64,000 nucleotides of DNA from Schauerella fraxinea (GTDB taxonomy: Bacteria > Pseudomonadota > Gammaproteobacteria > Burkholderiales > Burkholderiaceae_B): NCBI GenBank assembly GCA_030849945.1, contig JAVDKK010000005.1, positions 248,001 through 312,000 on the forward strand, in the 5' to 3' direction. Of the stretch, positions 45,030 through 53,433 are shown piece by piece. How positions within the stretch are numbered: the first letter of the stretch is position 1; each line of letters starts with the position of its first letter. The translations under genes were made by a program, and so were the position numbers. Below the pieces are notes generated by a model. The model searched no databases, had not been told where the DNA came from, and saw only the letters and a program-made list of their open reading frames with translations.

Positions 45030-46235
45030 TTAAACGCGCTCGACGATCAGCGCGATACCTTGTCCTACTCCAATGCACATCGTGCACAGGGCATAACGGC
45101 CGCCAGTGCGGTGCAACTGGTTGACCGCTGTCATCACCAGGCGGGCGCCGCTGGCGCCCAAGGGATGGCCCAGCGCAATGGCGCCGCCGTTGGGATTGAC
45201 GCGGGGATCGTTGTCGGCCAGTCCGAGGTCGCGCATCACCGCCAAGCCTTGAGCAGCAAACGCTTCGTTGAGTTCGATCACATCCATCTGGTCGAGCGTA
45301 AGACCCGTCTGCGCAAGCACTTTACGGGTGGCGGGCGCGGGGCCCATGCCCATGATGCGCGGGGCGACACCGGCGGTGGCCATGCCAACCACCCGAGCAC
45401 GCGGCGTCAAGCCGTGGCGCGCGATGGCGCCGTCACCGGCCAGCAAGACGGCAACGGCGCCGTCGTTTACGCCCGACGCATTGCCGGCCGTAACGGAACC
45501 GCCCTCTTTGACCACGCCCTTGAGCTTGGCCAGCGATTCGATGGTGGTGGCACGCGGGTGTTCGTCAAGCGACACCACCAGCGGATCGCCCTTCTTCTGT
45601 GCGATCGAGACCGGCGCGATTTCGGCGTCGAACACGCCTTCGGCCTGCGCGCGTGCGGTCTTTTCCTGGCTGGCCAACGCGAATCGATCCTGATCTTCGC
45701 GACTGATATTGAACTGCTCGGCCACGTTTTCAGCGGTCTCGGGCATCGAATCGACGCCGTATTGCGCCTTCATCAGTTTGTTGACGAAGCGCCAGCCGAT
45801 CGTCGTGTCGTAAATGGCGGCCTGGCGGGCAAAGGCGGACTCGGCCTTACCCATTACAAACGGTGCGCGGCTCATGCTTTCAACGCCACCCGCCAGCATC
45901 AGGCTCGTTTCGCCCGACCGAATGGCGCGCGCCGAAGTGCCGATGGCGTCCATGCCGGAACCGCACAAGCGGTTGATGGTGGAGCCCGGCACATCGATGG
46001 GCAGGCCTGCCAGCAACGTGGACATGTGGGCTACGTTGCGGTTGTCTTCACCGGCTTGATTGGCGCAGCCGAAAATCGTGTCGTCCAACGCATCCCATTG
46101 CACGCCAGGATTGCGGGCCATCAGGGCCTTGATCGGAATGGCGGCCAAATCGTCGGCGCGCACGCCGGCCAATGCACCACCGTACCGGCCGAAAGGAGTC
46201 CGGATTGCATCGCAAATAAAAGCATCTGTCGTCAT
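45030..46235 (-). CDS. Acetyl-CoA acyltransferase, 3-oxoadipyl-CoA thiolase-like
   Basis: This 401-residue thiolase has the PcaF/PaaJ length. The nucleophile Cys is in NRLCGSGMDAI (about residue 90), the His in GGAIALGHPLGASGAR, and the second Cys in LCTMCIGVGQG. Thiolases of this branch cleave 3-oxoadipyl-CoA to succinyl-CoA and acetyl-CoA. No other beta-ketoadipate genes are adjacent, so a general 3-ketoacyl-CoA thiolase role cannot be excluded. The start is ATG 46235; the longer frame to 46424 precedes the conserved start. Confidence 0.88.
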   Translation of the reverse strand: MTTDAFICDAIRTPFGRYGGALAGVRADDLAAIPIKALMARNPGVQWDALDDTIFGCANQAGEDNRNVAHMSTLLAGLPIDVPGSTINRLCGSGMDAIGTSARAIRSGETSLMLAGGVESMSRAPFVMGKAESAFARQAAIYDTTIGWRFVNKLMKAQYGVDSMPETAENVAEQFNISREDQDRFALASQEKTARAQAEGVFDAEIAPVSIAQKKGDPLVVSLDEHPRATTIESLAKLKGVVKEGGSVTAGNASGVNDGAVAVLLAGDGAIARHGLTPRARVVGMATAGVAPRIMGMGPAPATRKVLAQTGLTLDQMDVIELNEAFAAQGLAVMRDLGLADNDPRVNPNGGAIALGHPLGASGARLVMTAVNQLHRTGGRYALCTMCIGVGQGIALIVERV

Positions 46236-46356
46236 GAGAACGTACCGCCAATGAGCCGAAGAAGGCGCAGATGTTAAGACACATCGCGCCTGAAGAACCA
46301 TCGGGCGGCGCCCCCGTGTCCAACCTGCGGACACGCCAGACCCCGCCTGGTGCGTA

Positions 46357-47778
46357 TCAAAACAGCGGGTGAGTCGAACCGGACTCGGGTGGCGAGGCGT
46401 CGGGCGGCGTCTCGGGTGGGCCATCGCCGCCGTGAGGCGTGACGACCTTGACGTCGGCCGAGCCGCTACCCAATTGCAGGGCCAAAGCCTGCCCTTTCTT
46501 CAACGCGCCGCCGTCGCGCACGATGGCACCCGACGCGTCGCGAACGATGGCATATCCACGTGCCAGCGTGTTTTGCGGGTCGAAGGCACGCAAGTGGGCC
46601 ACTGCGCTCTGCAGCCGCTTGGCGCGATCGGCCACTTCACGCTGTTGTGCGCGGGCCAAACGCTGCATCGCGTCGACTAGGCGGTCGCGCGCCCGGTCGC
46701 ATTGCGGCGTGCGATGGCGCAGCCGCTGCAATGCCAGCGCCAACCGCGACTGCCGCTGACCGTCCGGGCGGTCCCAGGCTTGTGCCAGACGCCGATTGAG
46801 CACGGTCAGGCGTTCACGCCGCTGCGCCAAGCGCTCGCTGGGCGAGGTCAACCGCGCCGCCATGCGGTCCAGGCGCTGCGCGGCATATTCCAGCCCGCGC
46901 TGTTGCGCCCGGCGCATTGCGCTCGTCACCTGATTCAATTGCTCGACCAGCACACGGCGATCGGTGCATGCCAATTCGGCGGCCGCTGTGGGCGTGGGGG
47001 CCCGCAGATCCGCGATGAAGTCGGCAATCGTGAAATCCGTTTCGTGACCCACACCGGAAATCACGGGAATGGCGCTTTGCGAGATCGCGAGCGCCAGTCC
47101 TTCGTCATTGAATGCCCAGAGATCCTCGATGCTGCCCCCGCCACGCACCAATAGAATCGTATCGGCCTCTGCCCGACGATTCGCCTGGGCAAGTGCATCG
47201 ATCAGCCGGCCGGGCGCATCGACGCCTTGCACCGGCGCCGGGTAGATCACCACGCGCACGTGCGGCGCGCGGCGCTGCAGCGCCGTCAATACATCTCGCA
47301 GTGCCGCCGCCTGTAATGAGGTAATCACGCCCACCACACGGGGAATGGCCGCAATCGGGCGCTTGCGCTCAGGCTCGAACAACCCTTGTTCGGTGAGCTT
47401 TTCCTTCAGCCGCAGAAACTGCTCGTACAGGTCGCCTTGACCCGAACGCCGCATGGCGTCGACTTGCAGTTGGTAGTCGCCTCGGGGCTCATACAGCGAT
47501 ACCCGGGCGCGGATGTCCACCCGGTCGCCCACCCGCGGCGTGAAGCCCACGGTAGAGGCGCGGCCGCGAAACATCACACTGCGCACTGTGGCGCGCGCAT
47601 CTTTCAAGGTGAAATACCAATGGCCAGACGCCGCAGCGGTGAAATTGGAGATTTCTCCACGCACCCACGTGGGCGGCAACGACGCCTCCAAAAGGCGCGC
47701 CACGGCGTTATTGAGTTGCGCAACCGACAGTATTTCGGGCGCTTGCGCGTCGTCATTGACCTGAAATGCAGGTGTCAT
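46357..47778 (-). CDS. xseA: Exodeoxyribonuclease VII large subunit
   Basis: This catalytic subunit of the single-strand-specific exonuclease ExoVII has about 473 residues. The N-terminal OB fold (LPPTWVRGEISNFTAAASGHWYF, split by pattern around WVRGEISNF) precedes the catalytic domain with RGGGSIEDLWAFN and GVGHETDFT. A long helical coiled-coil region rich in Arg/Gln (about residues 280-400) follows. ATG 47778 has a GGAAAG ribosome-binding site and is preferred to GTG 47805. The Pro-rich C-terminal tail is variable. The small subunit xseB is not in the window. Confidence 0.93.
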   Translation of the reverse strand: MTPAFQVNDDAQAPEILSVAQLNNAVARLLEASLPPTWVRGEISNFTAAASGHWYFTLKDARATVRSVMFRGRASTVGFTPRVGDRVDIRARVSLYEPRGDYQLQVDAMRRSGQGDLYEQFLRLKEKLTEQGLFEPERKRPIAAIPRVVGVITSLQAAALRDVLTALQRRAPHVRVVIYPAPVQGVDAPGRLIDALAQANRRAEADTILLVRGGGSIEDLWAFNDEGLALAISQSAIPVISGVGHETDFTIADFIADLRAPTPTAAAELACTDRRVLVEQLNQVTSAMRRAQQRGLEYAAQRLDRMAARLTSPSERLAQRRERLTVLNRRLAQAWDRPDGQRQSRLALALQRLRHRTPQCDRARDRLVDAMQRLARAQQREVADRAKRLQSAVAHLRAFDPQNTLARGYAIVRDASGAIVRDGGALKKGQALALQLGSGSADVKVVTPHGGDGPPETPPDASPPESGSTHPLF

Positions 47779-47982
47779 AAGGCTTTCCGAGTCGAAGCTG
47801 TCCACAGGCAGCGTAAAGCGGGCTAGATGATAACGCGGACAAGACGATGGCCGCCAAATCGGCTGGAAACGTCCAATTTAAAGGACAAGCCATTGATTTC
47901 AATGAATAATTATTTACACGCACAATCGGTAAAAACTACCAAGACAATCCGATGACACGTACCTCAAGGACGCTGCATGGAG

Positions 47983-47991
47983 TTTTGCACA
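47983..47991 (+). promoter_or_regulatory. DnaA-box-like 9-mer (relaxed consensus)
   Basis: TTTTGCACA fits the relaxed consensus TTWTNCACA. It is 3 bp from the next perfect box. Confidence 0.4.
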
Positions 47992-47994
47992 GCA

Positions 47995-48003
47995 TTATCC
48001 ACA
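47995..48003 (+). promoter_or_regulatory. DnaA box, perfect consensus
   Basis: TTATCCACA is the high-affinity DnaA box consensus. It has the same orientation as the copy at 48119-48127. Confidence 0.55.
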
Positions 48004-48118
48004 GCCCGTCAGCCATGTAAGGTTTGTTCCGCCCGGGAAGCAAGGTTCGGCGCACGTAAATTGATAAATTTGGAAGGCTTTGCGCAGAAGTTAACCAATG
48101 TGTCATGATCGTTTCTGG

Positions 48119-48127
48119 TTATCCACA
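48119..48127 (+). promoter_or_regulatory. DnaA box, perfect consensus
   Basis: This is the second exact TTATCCACA, 124 bp downstream of the first and in the same orientation. It lies 147 bp before the exbB start. Confidence 0.55.
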
Positions 48128-48273
48128 GCCGCAGTGGAGAACTTGCCCTCTTGCGCCGTCCGCGCCTAGGCGGGTCGGCCTCTGCGGTTCAATGGGCAAA
48201 ATCTGACCGCCAAGCGGCACTTTTGCGCTGTGTATACTTCGCGCGATTCGCGCCCGTTTCCAAGGACAGTTTC

Positions 48274-48879
48274 GTGCTAGCCATCATTCAAGCTGCCGGA
48301 TGGCCCATCTGGCCCCTCCTGGCATTATCGATCCTGACATTGGCTCTCATCGTGGAGCGCGCCATCAGCTTGCGCACGTCCCACGTGGCGCCGCGCCAGC
48401 TCCCACGCCAGGTGGCCGAGATGCTGCGCAATGGTCAAGATTCGCCCGATGCGCTCTTGCGGCTGGAACGCAATTCTGCCCTGGGTCAGATCCTCGCCGA
48501 TGTGCTGCGCGTGCGCCATGAGCCGCCCGCCCTGCGGTTGGCCGCCATCGAAGATACGGGCCGCGACGTGGGCCGGCAACTGCACCGCTATATCGGCGCC
48601 CTGGGCACGATCGCGGTGGTCGCGCCGCTGATGGGGTTGTTTGGCACGGTAGTCGGGATGATCGAAATCTTCGGCGCCTATTCGCCCGCAGGCGCAGACC
48701 CCGCCCAACTCGCCTATGGCATTTCCGTGGCCCTCTACAACACCGGCTTCGGAATTTTGATCGCCATTCCCGCCACGGCGTTTCACCGCATCTACCGCAG
48801 CCGCGCCGATAATCTTGTGGGCGATCTCGAGCGCGAAGCCTCGCGTCTGCAACGCGCAAGCGATCTGGCGGCACGATGA
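48274..48879 (+). CDS. exbB: MotA/TolQ/ExbB proton-channel protein
   Basis: This 201-residue inner-membrane protein has three TM segments. The conserved GTIAVVAPLMGLFGTVVGMIEIF forms TM2 (quoted by pattern GTIAVVAPLMGLFGT, about residues 110-124). It couples the proton-motive force to TonB-dependent transport, or may serve in lipid or chromosome-linked roles in this lpxK context. The start is GTG 48274, 7 bp after AAGGACAG; the frame upstream to 48151 is noncoding. It overlaps exbD by 4 bp. Confidence 0.9.
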   Translation: MLAIIQAAGWPIWPLLALSILTLALIVERAISLRTSHVAPRQLPRQVAEMLRNGQDSPDALLRLERNSALGQILADVLRVRHEPPALRLAAIEDTGRDVGRQLHRYIGALGTIAVVAPLMGLFGTVVGMIEIFGAYSPAGADPAQLAYGISVALYNTGFGILIAIPATAFHRIYRSRADNLVGDLEREASRLQRASDLAAR

Positions 48880-49289
48880 ATTTTCGCCCGCGCCGCCGCG
48901 CCGACGATACGCTGGACATCAATCTTGTCCCGTTGATCGATGTATTGCTGGTAATGGTGATTTTTTTCGCCGCCACCACCACGTTCACGCGCGACACGGC
49001 GCTGTCGGTAGCCTTGCCGCAGGCGCGCAGCGAAATCGAAGCCGCACCCCGCATCGAGCTGGCCATCAGCCATGATGGCCGCTATGCGCTGAACGGCGCG
49101 CTGATCGACCCCGGCTCCACCGACGCGATCGCGCAAGCCATGCGTGGCGCCATCGTGGCCAACCCTGCCGCCGTGCTGCTGGTCCGCGCCGATGGCCAGG
49201 CCAGTCATCAATCCGTCGTGACCGCGATGGAGGCCGCGCGGCTGGCCGGTATTTCCCGCGTTGATTTTGCCGCTCAGAGGGCGCCGTGA
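48876..49289 (+). CDS. exbD: ExbD/TolR-family biopolymer transport protein
   Basis: This 137-residue protein has one TM segment containing the proton-relay Asp22 (DINLVPLIDVLLVMVIFF) and a periplasmic domain. It forms the stator with ExbB. It overlaps exbB at its start and lpxK at its stop, so the three genes are translationally coupled. Similar exbBD-lpxK-kdsB clusters occur in Bordetella and relatives. Confidence 0.9.
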   Translation: MNFRPRRRADDTLDINLVPLIDVLLVMVIFFAATTTFTRDTALSVALPQARSEIEAAPRIELAISHDGRYALNGALIDPGSTDAIAQAMRGAIVANPAAVLLVRADGQASHQSVVTAMEAARLAGISRVDFAAQRAP

Positions 49290-50470
49290 TGGGGATGTCC
49301 GCAGCATGGTGGGCGCGGCAGTGGCAACGCAAGGGATGGGTATCGAACGCCTTGTTGCCCCTGGCGGCGTTCACCCGTTTGGTTGTTGCGCGTAAGCGGC
49401 GTGCCTTCGCAGAAGGCCGGCGTGCGGCGCACTGGCCGGGCGTACCGGTGGTGGTGATCGGCAACATTTATGTGGGTGGCACCGGCAAGACGCCGGCTGT
49501 GATTGCCACTGTGGAGGCGCTACGCGCCCGCGGCTGGCGTCCAGGAGTCGTCAGCCGTGGCTACGGCGTGGCGATCGGGCCCACCGCCCGTGTGGCCCAG
49601 GGCACGCCGGAAGCCGCACAGGTGGGCGACGAACCGGCCCTCATCGCGCGCGTGACCCGCGTCCCCATCGCCGTGCATCCCCGGCGCGTGCTGGCGGCGC
49701 AAGCGCTACGCGACCACTACCCGGAAATCGACGTCATCGTGTCCGACGACGGCTTGCAGCATTTGGCGTTGGCGCGCGACGTTGAAATCGTGATCCAGGA
49801 TGAACGCGGCCTGGGCAATGGACGCGTATTGCCTGCGGGTCCCCTGCGCGAGCCGCCCGAGCGGCTGCGGGAAGTCGACGCGATCGTATCGAATCGCAGC
49901 GGCGCCGTGGTGGCTTCGTCTGGGGCTTCGCCCTCGGCTGTGGACCCATCGTCGGCTACGCCATCGGCTCCGCGCTCAGCGGCGTCTTCGCCCTCGTCCG
50001 CGGATTCGCCTTCGGCGGCCGCCGCCCCCCTGTCTGCCGTCGGTCCCCACCATCTCGATATGCGCCTGGAACCCAGCGACGCGGTGCGGCTGATCGACGG
50101 CCAGCGCCGTCCGCTTGGCGACTTCGCGGCACCGGCGCTGGGTCCGATCGCCGCAGCCGCAGGGATCGGCAAGCCCGAGCGGTTTTTCGCAACGTTGACA
50201 CGCGCCGGCATCCCGCTGGTGCACACCTTGTCTTTGCCCGACCATCACGATTTCAAGACGTCGCCCTTCGGCAGCCTGACCGCCGCCACGATCCTGATCA
50301 CCGAGAAAGACGCCATCAAGTGCGCGCATTTGCAGGATGCACGGCTGTGGTCGGTGCCCGTGAAAGCGGAATTGTCCGATCCCGCGTTTTTCGATTGGCT
50401 GTCGCTCACGCTGGCTGAACGGCGCGACGCACGACTCGCGTCTGGCGCACCGCACGGAAATCGCCCCTGA
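49289..50470 (+). CDS. lpxK: Tetraacyldisaccharide 4'-kinase with Ser/Ala/Pro insertion
   Basis: This enzyme phosphorylates the lipid A precursor at the 4' position, at the inner-membrane surface. The family P-loop VVIGNIYVGGTGKTPAV is at about residues 56-72, and VIVSDDGLQH carries the conserved Asp and His. An N-terminal hydrophobic helix gives membrane attachment. At 393 residues it is longer than usual (about 330-350). The excess is a low-complexity Ser/Ala/Pro-rich segment at about residues 207-252 (49907-50044). ATG 49289 shares one base with the exbD stop; GTG 49286 is an alternative. Confidence 0.92.
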   Translation: MGMSAAWWARQWQRKGWVSNALLPLAAFTRLVVARKRRAFAEGRRAAHWPGVPVVVIGNIYVGGTGKTPAVIATVEALRARGWRPGVVSRGYGVAIGPTARVAQGTPEAAQVGDEPALIARVTRVPIAVHPRRVLAAQALRDHYPEIDVIVSDDGLQHLALARDVEIVIQDERGLGNGRVLPAGPLREPPERLREVDAIVSNRSGAVVASSGASPSAVDPSSATPSAPRSAASSPSSADSPSAAAAPLSAVGPHHLDMRLEPSDAVRLIDGQRRPLGDFAAPALGPIAAAAGIGKPERFFATLTRAGIPLVHTLSLPDHHDFKTSPFGSLTAATILITEKDAIKCAHLQDARLWSVPVKAELSDPAFFDWLSLTLAERRDARLASGAPHGNRP

Positions 50471-50483
50471 TGACGGCGCGTTC

Positions 50484-51650
50484 ATGACGGTGGCTGCGAT
50501 GCCGCGGAGCGCTCGGGCAGCCCTTTGGATGCACGGCATGGCCGGTGTGTTGTGGCTGGCGTTGGCGCTGATCGTGCGACACCGAGGCGACGCCGTACTT
50601 TCCCTGCCCCATGGCTGGGCGATGGGCGCGCAATCGCAAAGCAATGCATTGGTGCTGCTGGTGCTGGCCACGATTTGCTCGCAATTGGCGGCGTTTGGTT
50701 GGGCGCGCCTGCGCGAACGGTCGCTGCCTGGGCCGGTGAGCGCCGCCCTTTTGCTGGTGCTGATCTATCTGGCGCTCGTTGTATCGCCCCGCCCCATTAC
50801 CGTCGAGCGCAGGATGGCGCTCACGCCTGACGTAGGCAATCTCGGGCCAATTCTCGCCCATCAGACGCGCTACCTGACGCCGCCATCCGCGTGGCTGCGC
50901 GCAAAAGGGGCGCCGCTCAACATCCCGGACGCGTTTACGCCGCAGCTTTACCTCTTTCGCGTGCAACCCGACACCGATACAAAAAATGTGGGGTTCATGT
51001 CGTGCGCCAACCGCACGCAACAGCGCACATGGCTGACCAGCGGCGACACGGCCATCAACCTGCCCCGAGCCGACTTGCCCGTGGGCGTGCACCTGCCGGC
51101 CGAGGCGTTGAGCCGGTTTTGCATCGCCGGCAAACGCCTCGACCCCGCGTTAGCCGCCCGCCTGGACGCCGCCGCCCGGGAACGGCTCGAGCGCTTGAGC
51201 GGCCCGGTGACCACCACGTTCGACCCGTTCGAGATCGGCGCCGCACAAGGCCGTATCGACATCGTGCCGGGCACCCCGCACGAGTTCACCAGCCGCGGAC
51301 GATATTTGCTCTTTTTGGCGCAGGGCCAGCGCTCAAGGCAATTGCTGCCGCCGTCGGTCGCGCTGTACACAGGGCAAGACTATTTTTACGCGGCAAATCA
51401 ATGCGATGCAGAGTACGCACAATTTCTGCTGGCGATGGGCGTGCCCTACCCCGACCGCGCCGCCCGCTATCTGCGCATGGAAATCGACGGTCTCTACGAA
51501 CACAGCGCGCAGCTCGAGCGGCCCGCTGAGTTTCCCTACGGACTGGCGCCCAAGGCAGGCCCCATAGGCTGCCGCGACACGCTTGTCCTGCTGGACAAAT
51601 CGGACGAACGAACGAGCGGCTTGCCCCGCGCGCTCGCCAATCTGTTTTAG
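50484..51650 (+). CDS. Unrecognised membrane protein in the lpxK-kdsB operon
   Basis: This 388-residue protein is not one I can assign to a family. It has three N-terminal hydrophobic segments (about residues 14-31, 54-72, 85-101) and then a hydrophilic domain of about 285 residues. That domain has four Cys residues (MSCAN, RFCIA, NQCDA, IGCRD), possibly two disulfides in the periplasm. Membrane topology is inferred only. It starts 13 bp after lpxK and ends 9 bp before trm112, so it is embedded in the operon. ATG 50499 is an alternative start. A role in envelope or lipopolysaccharide assembly is a guess from position. Confidence 0.75.
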   Translation: MTVAAMPRSARAALWMHGMAGVLWLALALIVRHRGDAVLSLPHGWAMGAQSQSNALVLLVLATICSQLAAFGWARLRERSLPGPVSAALLLVLIYLALVVSPRPITVERRMALTPDVGNLGPILAHQTRYLTPPSAWLRAKGAPLNIPDAFTPQLYLFRVQPDTDTKNVGFMSCANRTQQRTWLTSGDTAINLPRADLPVGVHLPAEALSRFCIAGKRLDPALAARLDAAARERLERLSGPVTTTFDPFEIGAAQGRIDIVPGTPHEFTSRGRYLLFLAQGQRSRQLLPPSVALYTGQDYFYAANQCDAEYAQFLLAMGVPYPDRAARYLRMEIDGLYEHSAQLERPAEFPYGLAPKAGPIGCRDTLVLLDKSDERTSGLPRALANLF

Positions 51651-51659
51651 AATCCGGGG

Positions 51660-51902
51660 ATGGACTCCCGCTTGCTCGACATCCTCGTTTGCCCGGTCTC
51701 GAAAGGCCGACTCCAGTTCGATCGTTCGCGATCCGAGCTGATCAGCCGCGGCGCCGGCTTGGCCTATCCTGTTCGGGATGGCATTCCCATCCTGCTCGAG
51801 TCGGAAGCCCGACAGTTGGATGATGAGCCCAGCGCTCCCGCAGCAAAGGCTACGGCCGCCCCCGGCACGCCGGGCACCCCGTCAGATACCCCCGCATCGT
51901 GA
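51660..51902 (+). CDS. Trm112/YcaR-family small protein
   Basis: This 80-residue protein starts MDSRLLDILVCPVSKGRL and has the LAYPVRDGIPILLESEAR motif of bacterial YcaR. The family's zinc Cys residues are mostly missing: only Cys11 remains, with Ser and Ser-Arg where E. coli YcaR has Cys. A Pro/Ala/Thr-rich C-terminal tail of about 25 residues follows. It overlaps kdsB by 4 bp, the classical lpxK-ycaR-kdsB order interrupted only by the unknown gene. Confidence 0.88.
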   Translation: MDSRLLDILVCPVSKGRLQFDRSRSELISRGAGLAYPVRDGIPILLESEARQLDDEPSAPAAKATAAPGTPGTPSDTPAS

Positions 51903-52663
51903 GTTTCATCGCCATTGTGCCGGCTCGGCGCGCGTCCACACGCCTGCCGGACAAGCCCCTGGCCGACCTGTGCGGCAAGCCGATGGTGGTTCGCACGGCC
52001 GAACAAGCGGCGTTGTCAGGTGCGTCGCGCGTCGTGGTCGCCACGGACGACGCCCTCATCGCCGATACGGTGCGTGCGCACGGCATCGAAGTCATGCTTA
52101 CACGGGCAGATCACCCCACGGGCACCGATCGCCTGGCCGAAGTGGTACTCGCGCTTGGTTTGGACGACGACGCGGTCGTGGTCAACGTTCAGGGCGATGA
52201 GCCGCTGATCGATCCGGCGCTGATCGATGCGGTCGCCACGCTGCTGATCCAGCGGCCGGATGCGGCAATCGCCACATGCGCGGCACCGTTGGCCGATGCC
52301 GAGGCACTGTTCAATCCCAATGTCGTCAAGGCCATCTGCGGCACAGATAATCGCGCGCTGTACTTCTCGCGCGCACCGGTGCCCTGGGCCCGCGATGCGC
52401 TGGCATCCGGCGAGCGCGTGCTCGCGCCGGGCCTGCCCGCATGGCATCACATCGGGCTCTATGCCTACCGCTGCAGTTTTTTGCACCGTTTTCCCACCCT
52501 GCCGCAAGGCGCGCTCGAGCGTTTCGAAGCGCTCGAACAATTACGGGCGCTGGAGCACGGCTACAGCATCGTCGTTCACCACGCCAATGAGGCACCATCC
52601 GCTGGCGTAGACACTCCGGAGGATCTGGAACGCGTGCGTCGCGTGCTGGCAAATCGGTTATAA
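51899..52663 (+). CDS. kdsB: 3-deoxy-manno-octulosonate cytidylyltransferase (CMP-KDO synthetase)
   Basis: This cytosolic enzyme of 254 residues activates KDO with CTP for lipopolysaccharide core synthesis. The nucleotide-binding motif VPARRASTRLPDKPL and the VNVQGDEPLI segment are present. A GTG start at 51899 forms a 4-bp GTGA overlap with the trm112 stop. It works with LpxK upstream in lipid A/KDO assembly. A 92-bp gap separates it from adk. Confidence 0.95.
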   Translation: MSFIAIVPARRASTRLPDKPLADLCGKPMVVRTAEQAALSGASRVVVATDDALIADTVRAHGIEVMLTRADHPTGTDRLAEVVLALGLDDDAVVVNVQGDEPLIDPALIDAVATLLIQRPDAAIATCAAPLADAEALFNPNVVKAICGTDNRALYFSRAPVPWARDALASGERVLAPGLPAWHHIGLYAYRCSFLHRFPTLPQGALERFEALEQLRALEHGYSIVVHHANEAPSAGVDTPEDLERVRRVLANRL

Positions 52664-52755
52664 GGGTTATCGCCCACGGGGGCCCACTGCAACGGGCGAC
52701 GCGATGCGGCATAATCGCCCCCGGTCAAAAAATCAAAATCTCGTCAGGAGTTTTC

Positions 52756-53412
52756 ATGCGTCTCATCCTGCTCGGCCCTCCGGGCGCCGGTAAAGGCACT
52801 CAAGCCGCTTTCGTCACCCAGCAGTTCGGCATTCCCCAAATTTCGACGGGCGATATGCTGCGCGCAGCGGTCAAAGCGGGCACGCCCCTAGGGCTCGAAG
52901 CCAAAAAAGTCATGGATGCGGGCGGCCTTGTCTCCGACGATCTGATCATCGGGCTCGTGCGCGATCGTCTGACGCAGCCCGACTGCGCCGGCGGCTACCT
53001 GTTCGACGGCTTTCCCCGCACGATCCGCCAGGCCGATGCGCTGAAGGAAGCCGGGATCGCGTTGGATTACGTGGTCGAGATCGAGGTGCCTGAAGAAGAC
53101 ATCATCGAACGCATGAGCGGACGCCGGGTTCACCCCGCCAGCGGCCGCAGCTATCACGTGCGCTTCAATCCGCCCAAGCAAGCCGATATCGACGACATCA
53201 CCGGCGAAGCGCTGGTGCAACGCGACGACGACCGTGAAGATACCGTGCGTCATCGCTTGTCGGTCTATCGCGATCAAACGCGTCCCTTGGTCGACTACTA
53301 CTCGAGCTGGGCCGATAGCGGCGACGCCGCCGCACCCAAGTACCGCAAGGTGGCTGGCGTAGGCGCGGTCGAAGAGATCAAGCAGCGCGTCGTCGGCGCA
53401 CTGGCAAGCTAA
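52756..53412 (+). CDS. adk: Adenylate kinase
   Basis: This 218-residue long-form adenylate kinase interconverts ATP, AMP and ADP. The P-loop GPPGAGKGTQ is at residues 7-16, the AMP-site STGDMLRAAV follows, and FDGFPRT is intact. The lid domain is of the non-zinc type (GRRVHPASGRSYHVRFNPP). A CAGGAG ribosome-binding site precedes the ATG. It closes the kdsB block in the order usual for these bacteria. Confidence 0.97.
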   Translation: MRLILLGPPGAGKGTQAAFVTQQFGIPQISTGDMLRAAVKAGTPLGLEAKKVMDAGGLVSDDLIIGLVRDRLTQPDCAGGYLFDGFPRTIRQADALKEAGIALDYVVEIEVPEEDIIERMSGRRVHPASGRSYHVRFNPPKQADIDDITGEALVQRDDDREDTVRHRLSVYRDQTRPLVDYYSSWADSGDAAAPKYRKVAGVGAVEEIKQRVVGALAS

Positions 53413-53433
53413 CTTTCTTTCAGGGAGCGAGGC

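Larger units (their letters stand above)
47806..48273. other. Intergenic region with DnaA-box cluster
   Basis: These 468 bp between the divergent xseA and exbB genes contain no convincing gene. The stretch 47870-47960 is distinctly AT-rich. Three DnaA-box-like 9-mers lie in 47983-48127 (listed separately), all on the plus strand. A TATACT at 48234-48239 may be the exbB -10 element, 34 bp before its start. Confidence 0.55.

Noticed and set aside
47806..48273. Chromosomal replication origin at the DnaA-box cluster
   Set aside because: There is no dnaA, dnaN, gidA, rnpA or partition gene nearby and only two or three boxes. I keep it as a DnaA-binding site candidate rather than an origin.
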